This document shows positions 1-8,829 of a stretch of DNA of 64,000 nt, piece after piece. How positions within the stretch are numbered: position 1 is the stretch's first letter; each line of letters begins with the position of its first letter. The translations under genes were made by a program, and so were the position numbers. The notes under the pieces were generated by a model. It searched no databases. It had not been told where the DNA came from and was given only the letters and a program-made list of their open reading frames with translations. The stretch comes from Bacteroidaceae bacterium (lineage in GTDB: Bacteria > Bacteroidota > Bacteroidia > Bacteroidales > Bacteroidaceae), in NCBI GenBank assembly GCA_017633615.1, contig JAGBPB010000012.1, positions 1-64,000 of the forward strand, written 5' to 3'.

Positions 1-514
1 CCATTACGGAGTTTAGGTAGGGATCCTCACCGGGAGTCTCCTGGCCACGTCCCCAGCGCGGGTCACGGAATATGTTCACGTTAGGACACCAGAATGAGAG
101 TCCGTTGTGCCAGATGCTTCCGTTGGGCTGTGTTACGCCTAACTGATGATGGTCAGTGGTGTTCCATACGGCGCGGGCCTCATCGGATACTGCACTGTAT
201 ATCTCAAACTGCTGGGGCGCATCGAATGTGGCACCCAGGGCTATTACCTGAGGGAATACGGTTACGTCATCATAGCAGATTCCGTGGCAGGCCTCGTTCC
301 ACCAGTTATAGGCGGGTATGTCCAGACGGTCTACAGAGATGGAGCCGTTCATCATAAGTCCTATTTTCTCCTCGGGGGTGAGAATAGAAAGCAGGTTGTC
401 AACTCTTTTGTCAAAAGACAGCTTGGGATCTTGGAACGGATAATCATAAGTCTGGCCGATGGCGGGCATCATTGAAACAGCCAGAAGGCATGAAATTAAC
501 AGGGTTTTCTTCAT
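1..514 (-). CDS. Glycoside hydrolase family 3 (beta-xylosidase/beta-glucosidase-like), N-terminal part, cut by window edge
   Basis: Translating down from the ATG at 514 gives a signal peptide (MKKTLLISCLLAVSMMPAIG), then mature sequence starting QTYDYPFQD. About 171 codons are visible before the window ends. The string NIFRDPRWGRGQETPGEDP, preceded by NWWNEACHG, is the hallmark of GH3 enzymes of the xylan 1,4-beta-xylosidase type, which remove terminal sugars from plant oligosaccharides in the periplasm or at the surface. The catalytic Asp and the C-terminal domains lie outside the window, so xylosidase versus glucosidase cannot be decided. A TATATTTG box lies upstream at 557-564 on the same strand. 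The family call is secure; the substrate is inferred. Confidence 0.88.
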   Translation of the reverse strand, partial: MKKTLLISCLLAVSMMPAIGQTYDYPFQDPKLSFDKRVDNLLSILTPEEKIGLMMNGSISVDRLDIPAYNWWNEACHGICYDDVTVFPQVIALGATFDAPQQFEIYSAVSDEARAVWNTTDHHQLGVTQPNGSIWHNGLSFWCPNVNIFRDPRWGRGQETPGEDPYLNSVM

Positions 515-556
515 ATTTTATTGTTTAGAATTTGATTCTGGTTAGTTACGGGAAGC

Positions 557-564
557 CAAATATA
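557..564 (-). promoter_or_regulatory. -7 promoter box for the GH3 gene
   Basis: On the reverse strand this reads TATATTTG, an exact match to the Bacteroidetes -7 consensus TAnnTTTG, 42 bases before the GH3 start codon. I see no convincing TTTG at the -33 position. Confidence 0.45.
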
Positions 565-671
565 CGGATTGATTTTAATATGAGACTCCTGTATGTCCGT
601 TAAGTTTATGTATGTATATATTTATCCGATAAAAATGTAGAAATAATGCATTCGGAAAGAGGGAAAAGTGT

Positions 672-679
672 TACATTTG
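672..679 (+). promoter_or_regulatory. -7 promoter box for the rseC-rnf operon
   Basis: TACATTTG matches the Bacteroidetes -7 consensus and lies 26 bases before the rseC ATG, leaving a short leader. No TTTG is present about 20 bp upstream, so any -33 element is degenerate. It is the only good candidate promoter for the nine-gene operon that follows. Confidence 0.5.
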
Positions 680-705
680 TAGGATAAATCGGTTCAGGAG
701 CATAA

Positions 706-1119
706 ATGGCACAGGACATAAGGCATGATGGTGTTGTGGACTCTATTGACGGCCAGAACGTTATTGTTCGCATTACCCAGTCATCGGCTTGTGGCGGGTG
801 TCAGGCAAGGAACATTTGTCGTGCAGCCGAGTCTAAGGATAAGCTGGTGGAGGTGCATTGCGCTGATGCCGGCAGTTTTGATGTGGGGCAGACGGTGACG
901 GTGGCCGGTGCTGAGAGCCTTGGCATGAAAGCCGTGGCTTTTGCTTTCGGGCTGCCTCTGTTGCTTTTATTGGTTGCGCTCATCACGGCAATGTCTGTTA
1001 CAGGCAGCGAGAGGGTGGCCGCCATAGCTGCGTTAGGCATACTTGTTCCTTATTATATTGTGCTGTTCCTGTTCCGTGGCAGGATTAAGAAGGACTTTCA
1101 ATTCAGAATAATAGAGTAA
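706..1119 (+). CDS. rseC: RseC/SoxR-reducing-system family membrane protein
   Basis: A 137-residue protein with an N-terminal cysteine cluster (SACGGCQARNIC, about residues 27-38), a small beta-rich region and two hydrophobic segments (about residues 76-95 and 100-120). This is the layout of the RseC/MucC family. In Bacteroidales a member regularly precedes rnfB, and it is thought to assist Rnf assembly or redox function; that role is inferred from family and position. Seven bases separate it from rnfB, and it is the first gene of the operon. Its start follows the TACATTTG box closely. Confidence 0.85.
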   Translation: MAQDIRHDGVVDSIDGQNVIVRITQSSACGGCQARNICRAAESKDKLVEVHCADAGSFDVGQTVTVAGAESLGMKAVAFAFGLPLLLLLVALITAMSVTGSERVAAIAALGILVPYYIVLFLFRGRIKKDFQFRIIE

Positions 1120-1126
1120 ACAGGAT

Positions 1127-2020
1127 ATGACGTTTATTTTTACAGCCGTCCTTGTGCTTGGACTTACCGGACTTGTTTTAGGTCTTGTACTGTATGGCGT
1201 TTCAAGGAAATTCAAGGTTGAAGAGGATCCCAGAGTGGGTCAGATTACCGAACTTTTGCCCGGAGCCAACTGCGGAGGATGCGGATTCCCCGGTTGTGCC
1301 GCTTTTGCCGCTGCATGCGTCAAGAGTGACTCTATGGAGGGGCTTAAATGTTCGGCTTGCACGAGTGAGGTAATGCAACAGATCGCAGCCATAACCGGGC
1401 ATGCGGTTGAGGTTGGAGTGGAGAAGGTTGCTGTGGTAAGATGCAGCGGCTCATGTGAGAACCGCCCCAGGACAGGAATCTATGACGGAGCCAGGAGTTG
1501 TGCCGCGGCCGCTTTGATGAACGGTGGTGAGACTGGCTGTTTCTACGGGTGTCTGGGCTGCGGTGACTGCGTGGCTGCCTGTAAGTTCGATGCCATTCAC
1601 ATGGATCCTGAGACAGGTCTGCCTGTGGTTGACCAGGACAAGTGTACCGCATGCGGTGCCTGCGTCAAAGCCTGCCCGCGCTTTATCATAGAGCTGCGTA
1701 ACAAGAACAAGCTGGACCGCCGGGTTTATGTAAGCTGCGTCAACAAGGATAAAGGTCCGGTTGCCAAGAAAGCTTGTGCAGTGGGTTGCATAGGTTGCGG
1801 CAAGTGCGTTAAGGCATGTCCGTTTGAGGCTATCACGCTTGAGAACAATCTGGCTTATATTGATCCGGAGAAGTGCCGTCTGTGCCGTAAGTGCGTGGAT
1901 GAGTGCCCGCAGCATTCAATAGTAGCCGTTAACTTCCCGCCCAAGAAGGAGCCTGCCAAGACTCAAGAGCCGGCCGTTGAGGCACCCCGGGAGAATACAG
2001 AATCAACAGAAAACAAATAA
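1127..2020 (+). CDS. rnfB: Rnf electron transport complex subunit B (iron-sulfur)
   Basis: RnfB takes electrons from reduced ferredoxin and passes them into the membrane-bound Rnf complex (ferredoxin:NAD+ oxidoreductase). The 297-residue sequence has one N-terminal membrane helix, then the Cys motif GANCGGCGFPGC (Cys 49, 52, 57, with another Cys near 75), which binds a [4Fe-4S] cluster. Two ferredoxin-like regions follow (about residues 141-190 and 216-265) with repeated CxxCxxCxxxCP motifs. The tail is Lys/Pro/Glu-rich. It lies between rseC and rnfC with gaps of 7 and 6 bases. Confidence 0.97.
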   Translation: MTFIFTAVLVLGLTGLVLGLVLYGVSRKFKVEEDPRVGQITELLPGANCGGCGFPGCAAFAAACVKSDSMEGLKCSACTSEVMQQIAAITGHAVEVGVEKVAVVRCSGSCENRPRTGIYDGARSCAAAALMNGGETGCFYGCLGCGDCVAACKFDAIHMDPETGLPVVDQDKCTACGACVKACPRFIIELRNKNKLDRRVYVSCVNKDKGPVAKKACAVGCIGCGKCVKACPFEAITLENNLAYIDPEKCRLCRKCVDECPQHSIVAVNFPPKKEPAKTQEPAVEAPRENTESTENK

Positions 2021-2026
2021 GGTATT

Positions 2027-3364
2027 ATGAATACTTTCAAAATAGGTGGCGTACACCCCGAGCCTAACAAGCTTACGGCCGGCAAGAAGATTGAGACTTT
2101 GGGTCTTCCAAAGCAGGCTGTCTTCCCGCTGTCACAGCATATAGGTGCTCCGGCCGTACCCTGCGTCCAGAAAGGTGATATGGTCCGTGTAGGAACCAGG
2201 ATTGCTGAGCCGGGCGGCTTCATGTCGGCCTCAATACACTCATCAGTATCAGGCAAGGTTGCCAAGATTGACAGCATAGTCGATGCCAGCGGCCTGCGCA
2301 AGCCTGCCATATTCATTGATGTGGAGGGTGATGAGTGGGAGCCTTCAATAGACCGTACTGACAAGCTTTTGCTTCAGAATAACCTGTCACGAGAGGAGAT
2401 AATTGAGAAAATCAAGGACTCTGGCGTTGTAGGAATGGGCGGAGCCTGTTTCCCTACACATGTAAAACTCTCTCCTCCTAAGGATTGTACAATTGATACG
2501 CTGATAATAAACGCTGTTGAGTGTGAGCCGTATCTTACGGCTGACCACAGGCTGATGCTGGAACATCCGGATGAGATAATAGTTGGTATCAAGTTGATTC
2601 TCAAGGTTCTGGGCGTAGACCGTGCAGTGATAGGCGTTGAGGCCAATAAACCAGATGCCATAGAGCTGCTCAAGTCAAAGACTACAATGGTGAGCGGCAT
2701 TGAGGTGATGCCTCTCAAGATGAAATATCCGCAGGGCGGTGAGAAACAGCTTATTGAGGCTGTTTCCGGCCGCCAGGTTCCGCCTCCTCCTGCGCTGCCT
2801 GCCAATGTGGGCTGCGTGGTGCAGAACGTAGGTACGGTGTTTGCCATATATGAGGCCGTGATGAAGAATAAGCCTCTGATAGAGCGTATTGTAACCGTAA
2901 CGGGCAAGGATGTAAAGAATCCCTGTAACCTCAAGGTGAGAATGGGTACTCCGGTAAGCCAGTTGGTTGAGTACGCCGGCGGCATGCCTGATGATACCGG
3001 TAAGTTGATATCCGGCGGCCCCATGATGGGACGTCCGCTGCTGGATGATACCGCTCCGGTGGTCAAGGGAACATCGGGTATACTCTTGATTCCGGAGAGT
3101 GAGGCTGCACGCCATGAGGAGCGTAACTGCATACGTTGCGCCAAGTGTGTCCAGGCCTGTCCCATGGGCTTGGAACCCTATCTGCTTGCTACCGCATCAG
3201 AATCCGGTGACTGGGAGTGCGCTGAGGAGAACTGGATAATGAGCTGCATAGAGTGCGGTTGCTGCCAGAGCACCTGTCCATCACGCCGTCCGTTGCTTGA
3301 CTGGGTACGCCTGGCCAAGAACAGGGTAGGCGGAATAATCCGCGCACGTAACGCTAAGAAATAA
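2027..3364 (+). CDS. rnfC: Rnf electron transport complex subunit C (NADH/FMN, iron-sulfur)
   Basis: RnfC is the peripheral subunit where NAD(H) and FMN react, related to NuoF. The 445-residue protein has the glycine-rich nucleotide-binding stretch GVVGMGGACFPTHVKL near residue 136. Two C-terminal [4Fe-4S] motifs follow, CIRCAKCVQACP and CIECGCCQSTCP. The Lys/Ala-rich C-terminal extension of enterobacterial RnfC is absent, which is normal for this phylum. Gaps to rnfB and rnfD are 6 and 5 bases, so translation is probably coupled. Confidence 0.97.
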   Translation: MNTFKIGGVHPEPNKLTAGKKIETLGLPKQAVFPLSQHIGAPAVPCVQKGDMVRVGTRIAEPGGFMSASIHSSVSGKVAKIDSIVDASGLRKPAIFIDVEGDEWEPSIDRTDKLLLQNNLSREEIIEKIKDSGVVGMGGACFPTHVKLSPPKDCTIDTLIINAVECEPYLTADHRLMLEHPDEIIVGIKLILKVLGVDRAVIGVEANKPDAIELLKSKTTMVSGIEVMPLKMKYPQGGEKQLIEAVSGRQVPPPPALPANVGCVVQNVGTVFAIYEAVMKNKPLIERIVTVTGKDVKNPCNLKVRMGTPVSQLVEYAGGMPDDTGKLISGGPMMGRPLLDDTAPVVKGTSGILLIPESEAARHEERNCIRCAKCVQACPMGLEPYLLATASESGDWECAEENWIMSCIECGCCQSTCPSRRPLLDWVRLAKNRVGGIIRARNAKK

Positions 3365-3369
3365 CTATT

Positions 3370-4353
3370 ATGGCTCAGAAACTACATATTACAACTTCAC
3401 CGCACGTTCATTGCGGTGACACCATAGAGAGGAATATGCGCTGGGTGATAGTGGCACTGATGCCGGCACTCATTGCATCATTCATGGTATTCGGGTTGGG
3501 CTCACTGATTGTAACTGCTACATCAGTCTTATCCTGCCTCTTTTTTGAGTGGTTCATTACAAGGGTTTTCCTTAAGAGACCCTCTACGCTGGCTGATGGC
3601 AGCGCTATCATAACCGGTATCCTGCTGGCTTTCAACCTGCCGTCCAACCTGCCGCTTTATATGATTGTGGTGGGCGCGCTGGTGGCTATAGGAATAGGTA
3701 AGATGGCGTTTGGCGGTCTGGGCAACAACCCGTTCAACCCCGCGCTTGTGGGCCGCGTGTTCCTGCTCATATCATTCCCCGCCAAGATGACATCATGGCC
3801 GGTACCCCATCAGCTTACAGCTTATGCCGATGCCGTGACAGGTGCCACCCCAATGAACCTGATAGGTCAGATAGCCGGCGGTAACACCGCAGCGATGGAT
3901 CAACTGCCCGCCCTGAAGGATCTGTTCCTTGGTACTATAGGCGGCTGTATAGGTGAGGTCAGCGCCTTGGCTCTGCTCATAGGCCTGCTCATACTGTTGT
4001 GGCGCAAGGTCATCACATGGCACATCCCTGTAACCATCCTGCTTACCGTTGCAGTGCTTACAGGCATCATGTGGCTCATCAATCCGGTGCTCTACGTGAA
4101 TCCGCTCTACCATCTCTGCTCCGGCGGTCTCATGCTGGGTGCCATTTTCATGGCTACTGATTATGTGACATCGCCCATGACTCCTAAGGGTATGGTATGG
4201 TACGGTATAGGAATAGGTTTCCTTACCGTGGTTATAAGATATTTCGGTTCTTATCCGGAGGGTATGTCGTTCGCAATACTTCTGATGAACGCCGTCACTC
4301 CGCTTATCAACAACTGGTGCAAACCTAAACGTTTCGGGGAGGCAGTAAAATGA
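3370..4353 (+). CDS. rnfD: Rnf electron transport complex subunit D (covalent FMN)
   Basis: A 327-residue polytopic membrane protein of the NqrB/RnfD family with about nine hydrophobic segments. The motif D154-A-V-T-G-A-T160 matches the Dxx(S/T)GAT signature to which ApbE attaches FMN through a phosphoester bond, so Thr160 is the predicted flavinylation site facing the periplasm. The GLGNNPFNPALVGRV segment is characteristic of the family. The last four bases overlap the rnfG start (ATGA). No apbE gene is present in this window. Confidence 0.96.
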   Translation: MAQKLHITTSPHVHCGDTIERNMRWVIVALMPALIASFMVFGLGSLIVTATSVLSCLFFEWFITRVFLKRPSTLADGSAIITGILLAFNLPSNLPLYMIVVGALVAIGIGKMAFGGLGNNPFNPALVGRVFLLISFPAKMTSWPVPHQLTAYADAVTGATPMNLIGQIAGGNTAAMDQLPALKDLFLGTIGGCIGEVSALALLIGLLILLWRKVITWHIPVTILLTVAVLTGIMWLINPVLYVNPLYHLCSGGLMLGAIFMATDYVTSPMTPKGMVWYGIGIGFLTVVIRYFGSYPEGMSFAILLMNAVTPLINNWCKPKRFGEAVK

Positions 4354-5021
4354 AGAAACTGGAATCTAACATAGCTAATATGGCCATTGTGCTGACCGTG
4401 ATTGCCGTTGTGGCAGGCGGTCTGCTGGCTTGGGTCAACAATGTGACCACAGGCCCCATTGAGCAGATAAACAATCAGGCCATTGAGAACGGTATCAAGA
4501 GCGTGATCCTGGGTGACCGCAATATTGAGTTCCGTGTGGATGAGCCTACTGAGAAGGACGGATTTGTCTTTCATAATGTATATGATATGAATGACAACCT
4601 GCTGGGTACGGCAGTTGAATCAACTGATAAGAACGGATTCGGCGGTGCATTCAAGGTTATGGTGGGCTTTGACTCTGAGGGTCAGATTCTGGGTTATGAG
4701 GTGCTTGAGCACAGCGAGACCCCGGGATTGGGCGCACAGGCTAATGACTGGTTCCGCCAGAAAAGCGGTGAGGTGGCTGAGCAGTCAGCTGTTGCCACTC
4801 TGCTGCTGGGTGCTCCCGGCAAGCCCGGTAACCACAATATAATAGGTATGAACCCCGGTGATAACGTTATGACCGTGAGCAAGGACGGAGGTGAGGTTGA
4901 TGCCATTACAGCATCAACCATTACATCAAAGGCTTTCCTGCGTGCCGTGAATGCCGCTTACAAGGCAGTGTTCGGATATACCGCCGCTGATGGCGTGAGC
5001 GGAGCTTCATCACAGAACTAA
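4350..5021 (+). CDS. rnfG: Rnf electron transport complex subunit G (covalent FMN)
   Basis: RnfG is anchored by one N-terminal helix (about residues 9-29) and exposes an FMN_bind domain to the periplasm. The motif D184-A-I-T-A-S-T190 aligns with Dxx(S/T)GAT, with Ala-Ser replacing Gly-Ala. Thr190 is therefore the likely flavinylated residue. The ETPGLGA segment near residue 123 is also typical of the family. Length is 223 residues. The start overlaps rnfD by four bases, indicating coupled translation. Confidence 0.96.
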   Translation: MKKLESNIANMAIVLTVIAVVAGGLLAWVNNVTTGPIEQINNQAIENGIKSVILGDRNIEFRVDEPTEKDGFVFHNVYDMNDNLLGTAVESTDKNGFGGAFKVMVGFDSEGQILGYEVLEHSETPGLGAQANDWFRQKSGEVAEQSAVATLLLGAPGKPGNHNIIGMNPGDNVMTVSKDGGEVDAITASTITSKAFLRAVNAAYKAVFGYTAADGVSGASSQN

Positions 5022-5036
5022 AACTGATGCAAGGCG

Positions 5037-5627
5037 ATGAATTACTTTAAGACAATAATAAACGGAATAGTCAAGGAGAATCCTACGTTTGTTCTCCTTC
5101 TGGGTATGTGCCCCACGCTGGCTACAACCACATCGGCTGTCAACGGACTGGGTATGGGCGTGGCCACCATGTTCGTGCTCATATGTTCCAACACATTCAT
5201 ATCACTGCTCAAGAACCTGATTCCTGACGGTGTGAGAATACCCTGTTACATAGTGGTGATAGCATCATTCGTTACTTTACTGCAGATGCTCATGCAGGCG
5301 TATGTGCCTGATCTCTATAAGACCCTGGGCATTTTTATCCCTCTGATTGTGGTTAACTGCGTCATCCTGGGCCGTGCTGAGGCATTCGCTGCCAAGAACA
5401 ATGTGTTTGCTTCAATTTGTGACGGCATCGGAATAGGCATCGGTTTCACGCTGGCTCTCACCATTTTAGGATTTGTACGTGAGTTGCTGGGTAACGGTGT
5501 CGTATTCGGTTACCGTATATTCCCCGAGTCAATGAACATGCTGGTATTCGTGCTGGCTCCCGGAGCATTCATTACGCTTGGTCTCCTTATGGCCATCGTC
5601 AATTCAGTAAAGAACCGTAAAGCCTGA
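5037..5627 (+). CDS. rnfE: Rnf electron transport complex subunit E
   Basis: A 196-residue integral membrane protein with six predicted helices, homologous to NqrD. RnfE and RnfA form the inverted pair of membrane subunits around a buried iron-sulfur centre in the ion-pumping core. The family segments NPTFVLLLGMCPTLATT (with the conserved Cys) and VVNCVILGRAEAFA are present. It follows rnfG by 15 bases and precedes rnfA by 5. Confidence 0.96.
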   Translation: MNYFKTIINGIVKENPTFVLLLGMCPTLATTTSAVNGLGMGVATMFVLICSNTFISLLKNLIPDGVRIPCYIVVIASFVTLLQMLMQAYVPDLYKTLGIFIPLIVVNCVILGRAEAFAAKNNVFASICDGIGIGIGFTLALTILGFVRELLGNGVVFGYRIFPESMNMLVFVLAPGAFITLGLLMAIVNSVKNRKA

Positions 5628-5632
5628 ACACT

Positions 5633-6253
5633 ATGGAATATTTTCTGATTTTTATTGCGGCTATATTCGTCAACAATATAGTTCTTTCCCAATTCCTGGG
5701 CATCTGCCCGTTCCTGGGTGTGTCAAAGAAGATCAGCACTGCTGCCGGTATGGGACTGGCCGTGACGTTTGTGCTTACGGTTGCTGTCATCGTTACTTAC
5801 GCATTGCAGAACTGGGTGCTCAATCCGTTGGATCTGGGTTATCTGCAGACAATAGTATTTATACTTGTGATAGCCGGACTGGTTCAGATGCTTGAAATGA
5901 TACTCAAAAAGGTATCTCCTTCACTTTATCAGGCTCTGGGCATATTCCTGCCGCTTATCACTACCAACTGCTGCATACTGGGCGTATCCATCCTGGTGGC
6001 CAATGCAACATATAATGCACAGGGTCTTGAGCCGAACCTGCTTACAGGTGTGGTTTACGCGATAGCCACTTCAATAGGTTTTGCGCTTGCACTGATCATA
6101 TTTGCCGGCATACGTGAGCAGCTGGCCAAGGTACGTATCCCGGGGAGCATGGAGGGTATGGCTATAGCACTGATCACAGCCGGCCTGCTGGCCCTGGCTT
6201 TCATGGGATTCAGCGGCGTGGATCACGGCATCGCCGTAGCTGCAGGATTGTAG
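5633..6253 (+). CDS. rnfA: Rnf electron transport complex subunit A
   Basis: A 206-residue six-helix membrane protein homologous to NqrE and paralogous to RnfE. The segments VNNIVLSQFLGICPFLGVS and TTNCCILGVSILVA carry the conserved cysteines of the membrane [2Fe-2S] site known for the family. This is the last canonical Rnf subunit; a flavoprotein gene follows after 17 bases on the same strand and probably on the same transcript. Confidence 0.96.
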   Translation: MEYFLIFIAAIFVNNIVLSQFLGICPFLGVSKKISTAAGMGLAVTFVLTVAVIVTYALQNWVLNPLDLGYLQTIVFILVIAGLVQMLEMILKKVSPSLYQALGIFLPLITTNCCILGVSILVANATYNAQGLEPNLLTGVVYAIATSIGFALALIIFAGIREQLAKVRIPGSMEGMAIALITAGLLALAFMGFSGVDHGIAVAAGL

Positions 6254-6270
6254 TTTAAAATAATTGAAAT

Positions 6271-8829
6271 ATGAGAATTTCTGGAGTTTGTTTTTCAGCT
6301 TTAGCCTTGGTACTCGCTGCCTGCGGAGGTGGCGCACCGGCCGATGGTACTCAGTTGGCTAACGGCAAGTATACTGCCGATGCCCTTAATGTTGAGAGTA
6401 CAATAACTGCTACTGTGACCATTAAGGGTCACAAGATCTCTGCTGTTACCGTAAAGGATAACGGTAGTACCTATGCGCAATACACATCACCTTACACTGA
6501 GATTCCCAAGAGGATAGTTGAGGCTCAGAGCACTGATGTGGACGGTATAACAGGTGCTACATATTCATCGGATGCCGTTAAGAAGGCTGTTGATCTGGCA
6601 CTTGCCCAGGCTCGCGGTGAGAAGACAGTTCCTGATAAGAATGCTACTCTTGCTTTCACTCCCGGTACATACACGGGCAGTGGAAAAGGTTACGGCGGTC
6701 AGGTTCAGGCCCGCGTAACATTCAGCGAGACAGGCGTTACAGATATCCGTATAGGCCAGCAGCGTGAGACTGCTCATGTGGGTGATGTGGCTCTGCAGAA
6801 TCTTCCTGCTAAGATCATTGCCGCCAACGGTCTGAATGTTGATGCCGTATCGGGTGCTACAATGTCAAGCTTCGGCCTTAAGGAGGCAGTGCTTGATGCT
6901 GCTGACCAGGCTGGCGTTACCAATCGTAAGGCATTCATTGACAACACTGTAAGAAATGGTCATGCAGATGCTAAAATTGCAGATACATGGGATGTTGTTG
7001 TAATAGGCGGTGGCGGTGCAGGTCTCTGCGCTGCAGCACAGGCTGCCCAGGACGGAAACACTGTCCTCATCATTGAGAAGAACGCTGAACTGGGCGGTAA
7101 TACCCTTGTATCAGGCGGTGTATATCAGTCAGTTGATCACAGCTTGGTATGGGATATCAATAATCCTACGGCTACCAGTGCCAAGGGCTTTGATGGCAAG
7201 ATGCATAACAAGGTCCGCGCCACAGTGGGCTGTGTAAATGACCTCAAGGTTATCTACGGCTGGAGTGAGGCTCCGTTTGATGCATCATACTATAAGGATC
7301 ATGAGTTTGTGGCCGGCGATATTGAGGAACTCTCCAAGCATGGTGTTCATGCTGAGTATCTGCCTGTGCTTCAGGATCTAAAGAAAGAGATCAAGGCATA
7401 TCTGGATTATGCAGAGCCTCAACTCAAAAAGGGTGTTCCTGAGAACCAGCTTTTACTCTTCTCCACCACTAATCTGCATATTTTCCAGACCTACTACGGC
7501 GGACTGCGTCAGAATACTGCCAAGGATGAATGGATTTACGGCGAATATGAGCTTGTAAAGCAGTTTGTGGAGGAGGGTGAGCAACTCAAGCCCTGGCTCA
7601 TGCAGATGGGCGTAGGTTTCAGTGACAGCCAGTCAACACTGGTGGGTGCATTGTGGTATCGTGGTAACACCATGAATGGTTGTACAACCGATGCCGACGG
7701 CGACGGTACCCCCGAGCGTTATCAGGGTAACTGGGGCTCATATGTCATGGCTCCTCTTGCAGTGGTCAGAAACGCCAACAGACACAATCGCGTACTTAGA
7801 GAGACCAGCGCCAATGAACTCATATTTGAGAACGGCCGCGTAACTGGTGTAAAGGCCAAGATGGCCGATGGTACTGAGGTTATCGCTCTTGCAAGGAAGG
7901 GTGTCATCATAGCTACCGGCGGATATGCCGCAAACATACAGAGGGTGCTCAAGACCAACAAGTACTGGTCACGCCAGTATCTGTCACCCAATATCGGTAC
8001 AACCAACCGTTCTTCACTGCGTGGTGATGGTATTGATATGGCACAGAAACTGGGTGCCGCCACACTTGGCGAAGGCTACACTCAGCTTCTGCCGTTGGCA
8101 TATTTCTCAGATGGTGCAATTGCATTCGGAGGTGTTGAGAATGCCGTGTTCATCAGTACCAAGACCGGAAAACGCTATGTGGATGAGTGCTCTGAGCGTG
8201 ACGTGCTCTCTCTGAACGGATTCAAATACGGTGTTGAACTGGATGGCCGCCGTGGCGTTTATCTGTATGTGATGCGCGGATTCGGTGGAGGCTTTGGAGG
8301 CGGTTTCGGAAGCAATGAGGCTGTAGTTGCCGCCAATGGTGCCGCAGGTAATAGGACCGGCCGTTTCAACGGTCGTGAATGGAGCGGCAGAGCATCGGAA
8401 CTGCCTGAGTTCTTTAAAGAACTGGGTATAGACATTGATGCCGAAACCGTTAAGAACAGTATCCGTGAGTATGATATGGCTATTATGGATGGCCGTCAGC
8501 CGGAGGTGGGCAAGCGCCACGCTACAGGTATAATAGGTAACGCCCGCCGCGGTGCCGACGGAACATATGACAAGTCAACCTACAGCATAGATGATGTAAA
8601 CCTCTCAATCCGCGTGCTGGCTCCTTCAACCCACCACACAATGGGCGGACTCAAGATAGATCTGGACCGTCGTGTCCTGGATGAGAGCGGCAAGGCCATT
8701 CCCGGCCTCTATGCGGCAGGTGAAGTTACCGGCGGCTTCTTTGGCGGCAACCGTCTGGGTGGTAACGCCCTTACCGAGTGCATGGCATCGGGCCGTATCG
8801 CCGCAAAAGGCGTTGAAAAAGACAACTGA
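6271..8829 (+). CDS. Lipoprotein flavoprotein reductase: two FMN_bind domains plus fumarate/urocanate-reductase-type FAD domain
   Basis: An 852-residue protein exported as a lipoprotein (lipobox LAAC, Cys18). Two FMN_bind domains carry flavinylation motifs DGITGAT (Thr97) and DAVSGAT (Thr197). A FAD-binding Rossmann motif VVVIGGGGAGLCAAA follows near residue 243. The C-terminal catalytic domain keeps HHTMGG (788-793), GGNRLGGNAL (Arg828) and SERD (Arg643), seen in fumarate and urocanate reductases. Where fumarate reductases have a His in a Q-x-HPT context, this protein reads QLLPLAY, so fumarate may not be the substrate. A glycine-rich insert GFGGGFGGGFG sits at 670-680. Its place in the rnf operon suggests electrons arrive from Rnf through periplasmic flavins. 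The true acceptor is unknown. Confidence 0.88.
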   Translation: MRISGVCFSALALVLAACGGGAPADGTQLANGKYTADALNVESTITATVTIKGHKISAVTVKDNGSTYAQYTSPYTEIPKRIVEAQSTDVDGITGATYSSDAVKKAVDLALAQARGEKTVPDKNATLAFTPGTYTGSGKGYGGQVQARVTFSETGVTDIRIGQQRETAHVGDVALQNLPAKIIAANGLNVDAVSGATMSSFGLKEAVLDAADQAGVTNRKAFIDNTVRNGHADAKIADTWDVVVIGGGGAGLCAAAQAAQDGNTVLIIEKNAELGGNTLVSGGVYQSVDHSLVWDINNPTATSAKGFDGKMHNKVRATVGCVNDLKVIYGWSEAPFDASYYKDHEFVAGDIEELSKHGVHAEYLPVLQDLKKEIKAYLDYAEPQLKKGVPENQLLLFSTTNLHIFQTYYGGLRQNTAKDEWIYGEYELVKQFVEEGEQLKPWLMQMGVGFSDSQSTLVGALWYRGNTMNGCTTDADGDGTPERYQGNWGSYVMAPLAVVRNANRHNRVLRETSANELIFENGRVTGVKAKMADGTEVIALARKGVIIATGGYAANIQRVLKTNKYWSRQYLSPNIGTTNRSSLRGDGIDMAQKLGAATLGEGYTQLLPLAYFSDGAIAFGGVENAVFISTKTGKRYVDECSERDVLSLNGFKYGVELDGRRGVYLYVMRGFGGGFGGGFGSNEAVVAANGAAGNRTGRFNGREWSGRASELPEFFKELGIDIDAETVKNSIREYDMAIMDGRQPEVGKRHATGIIGNARRGADGTYDKSTYSIDDVNLSIRVLAPSTHHTMGGLKIDLDRRVLDESGKAIPGLYAAGEVTGGFFGGNRLGGNALTECMASGRIAAKGVEKDN

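Noticed and set aside
2374..3165. Long reverse open frame opposite rnfC
   Set aside because: Shadow of the GC-skewed codons in rnfC; the rnfC protein is unmistakable.
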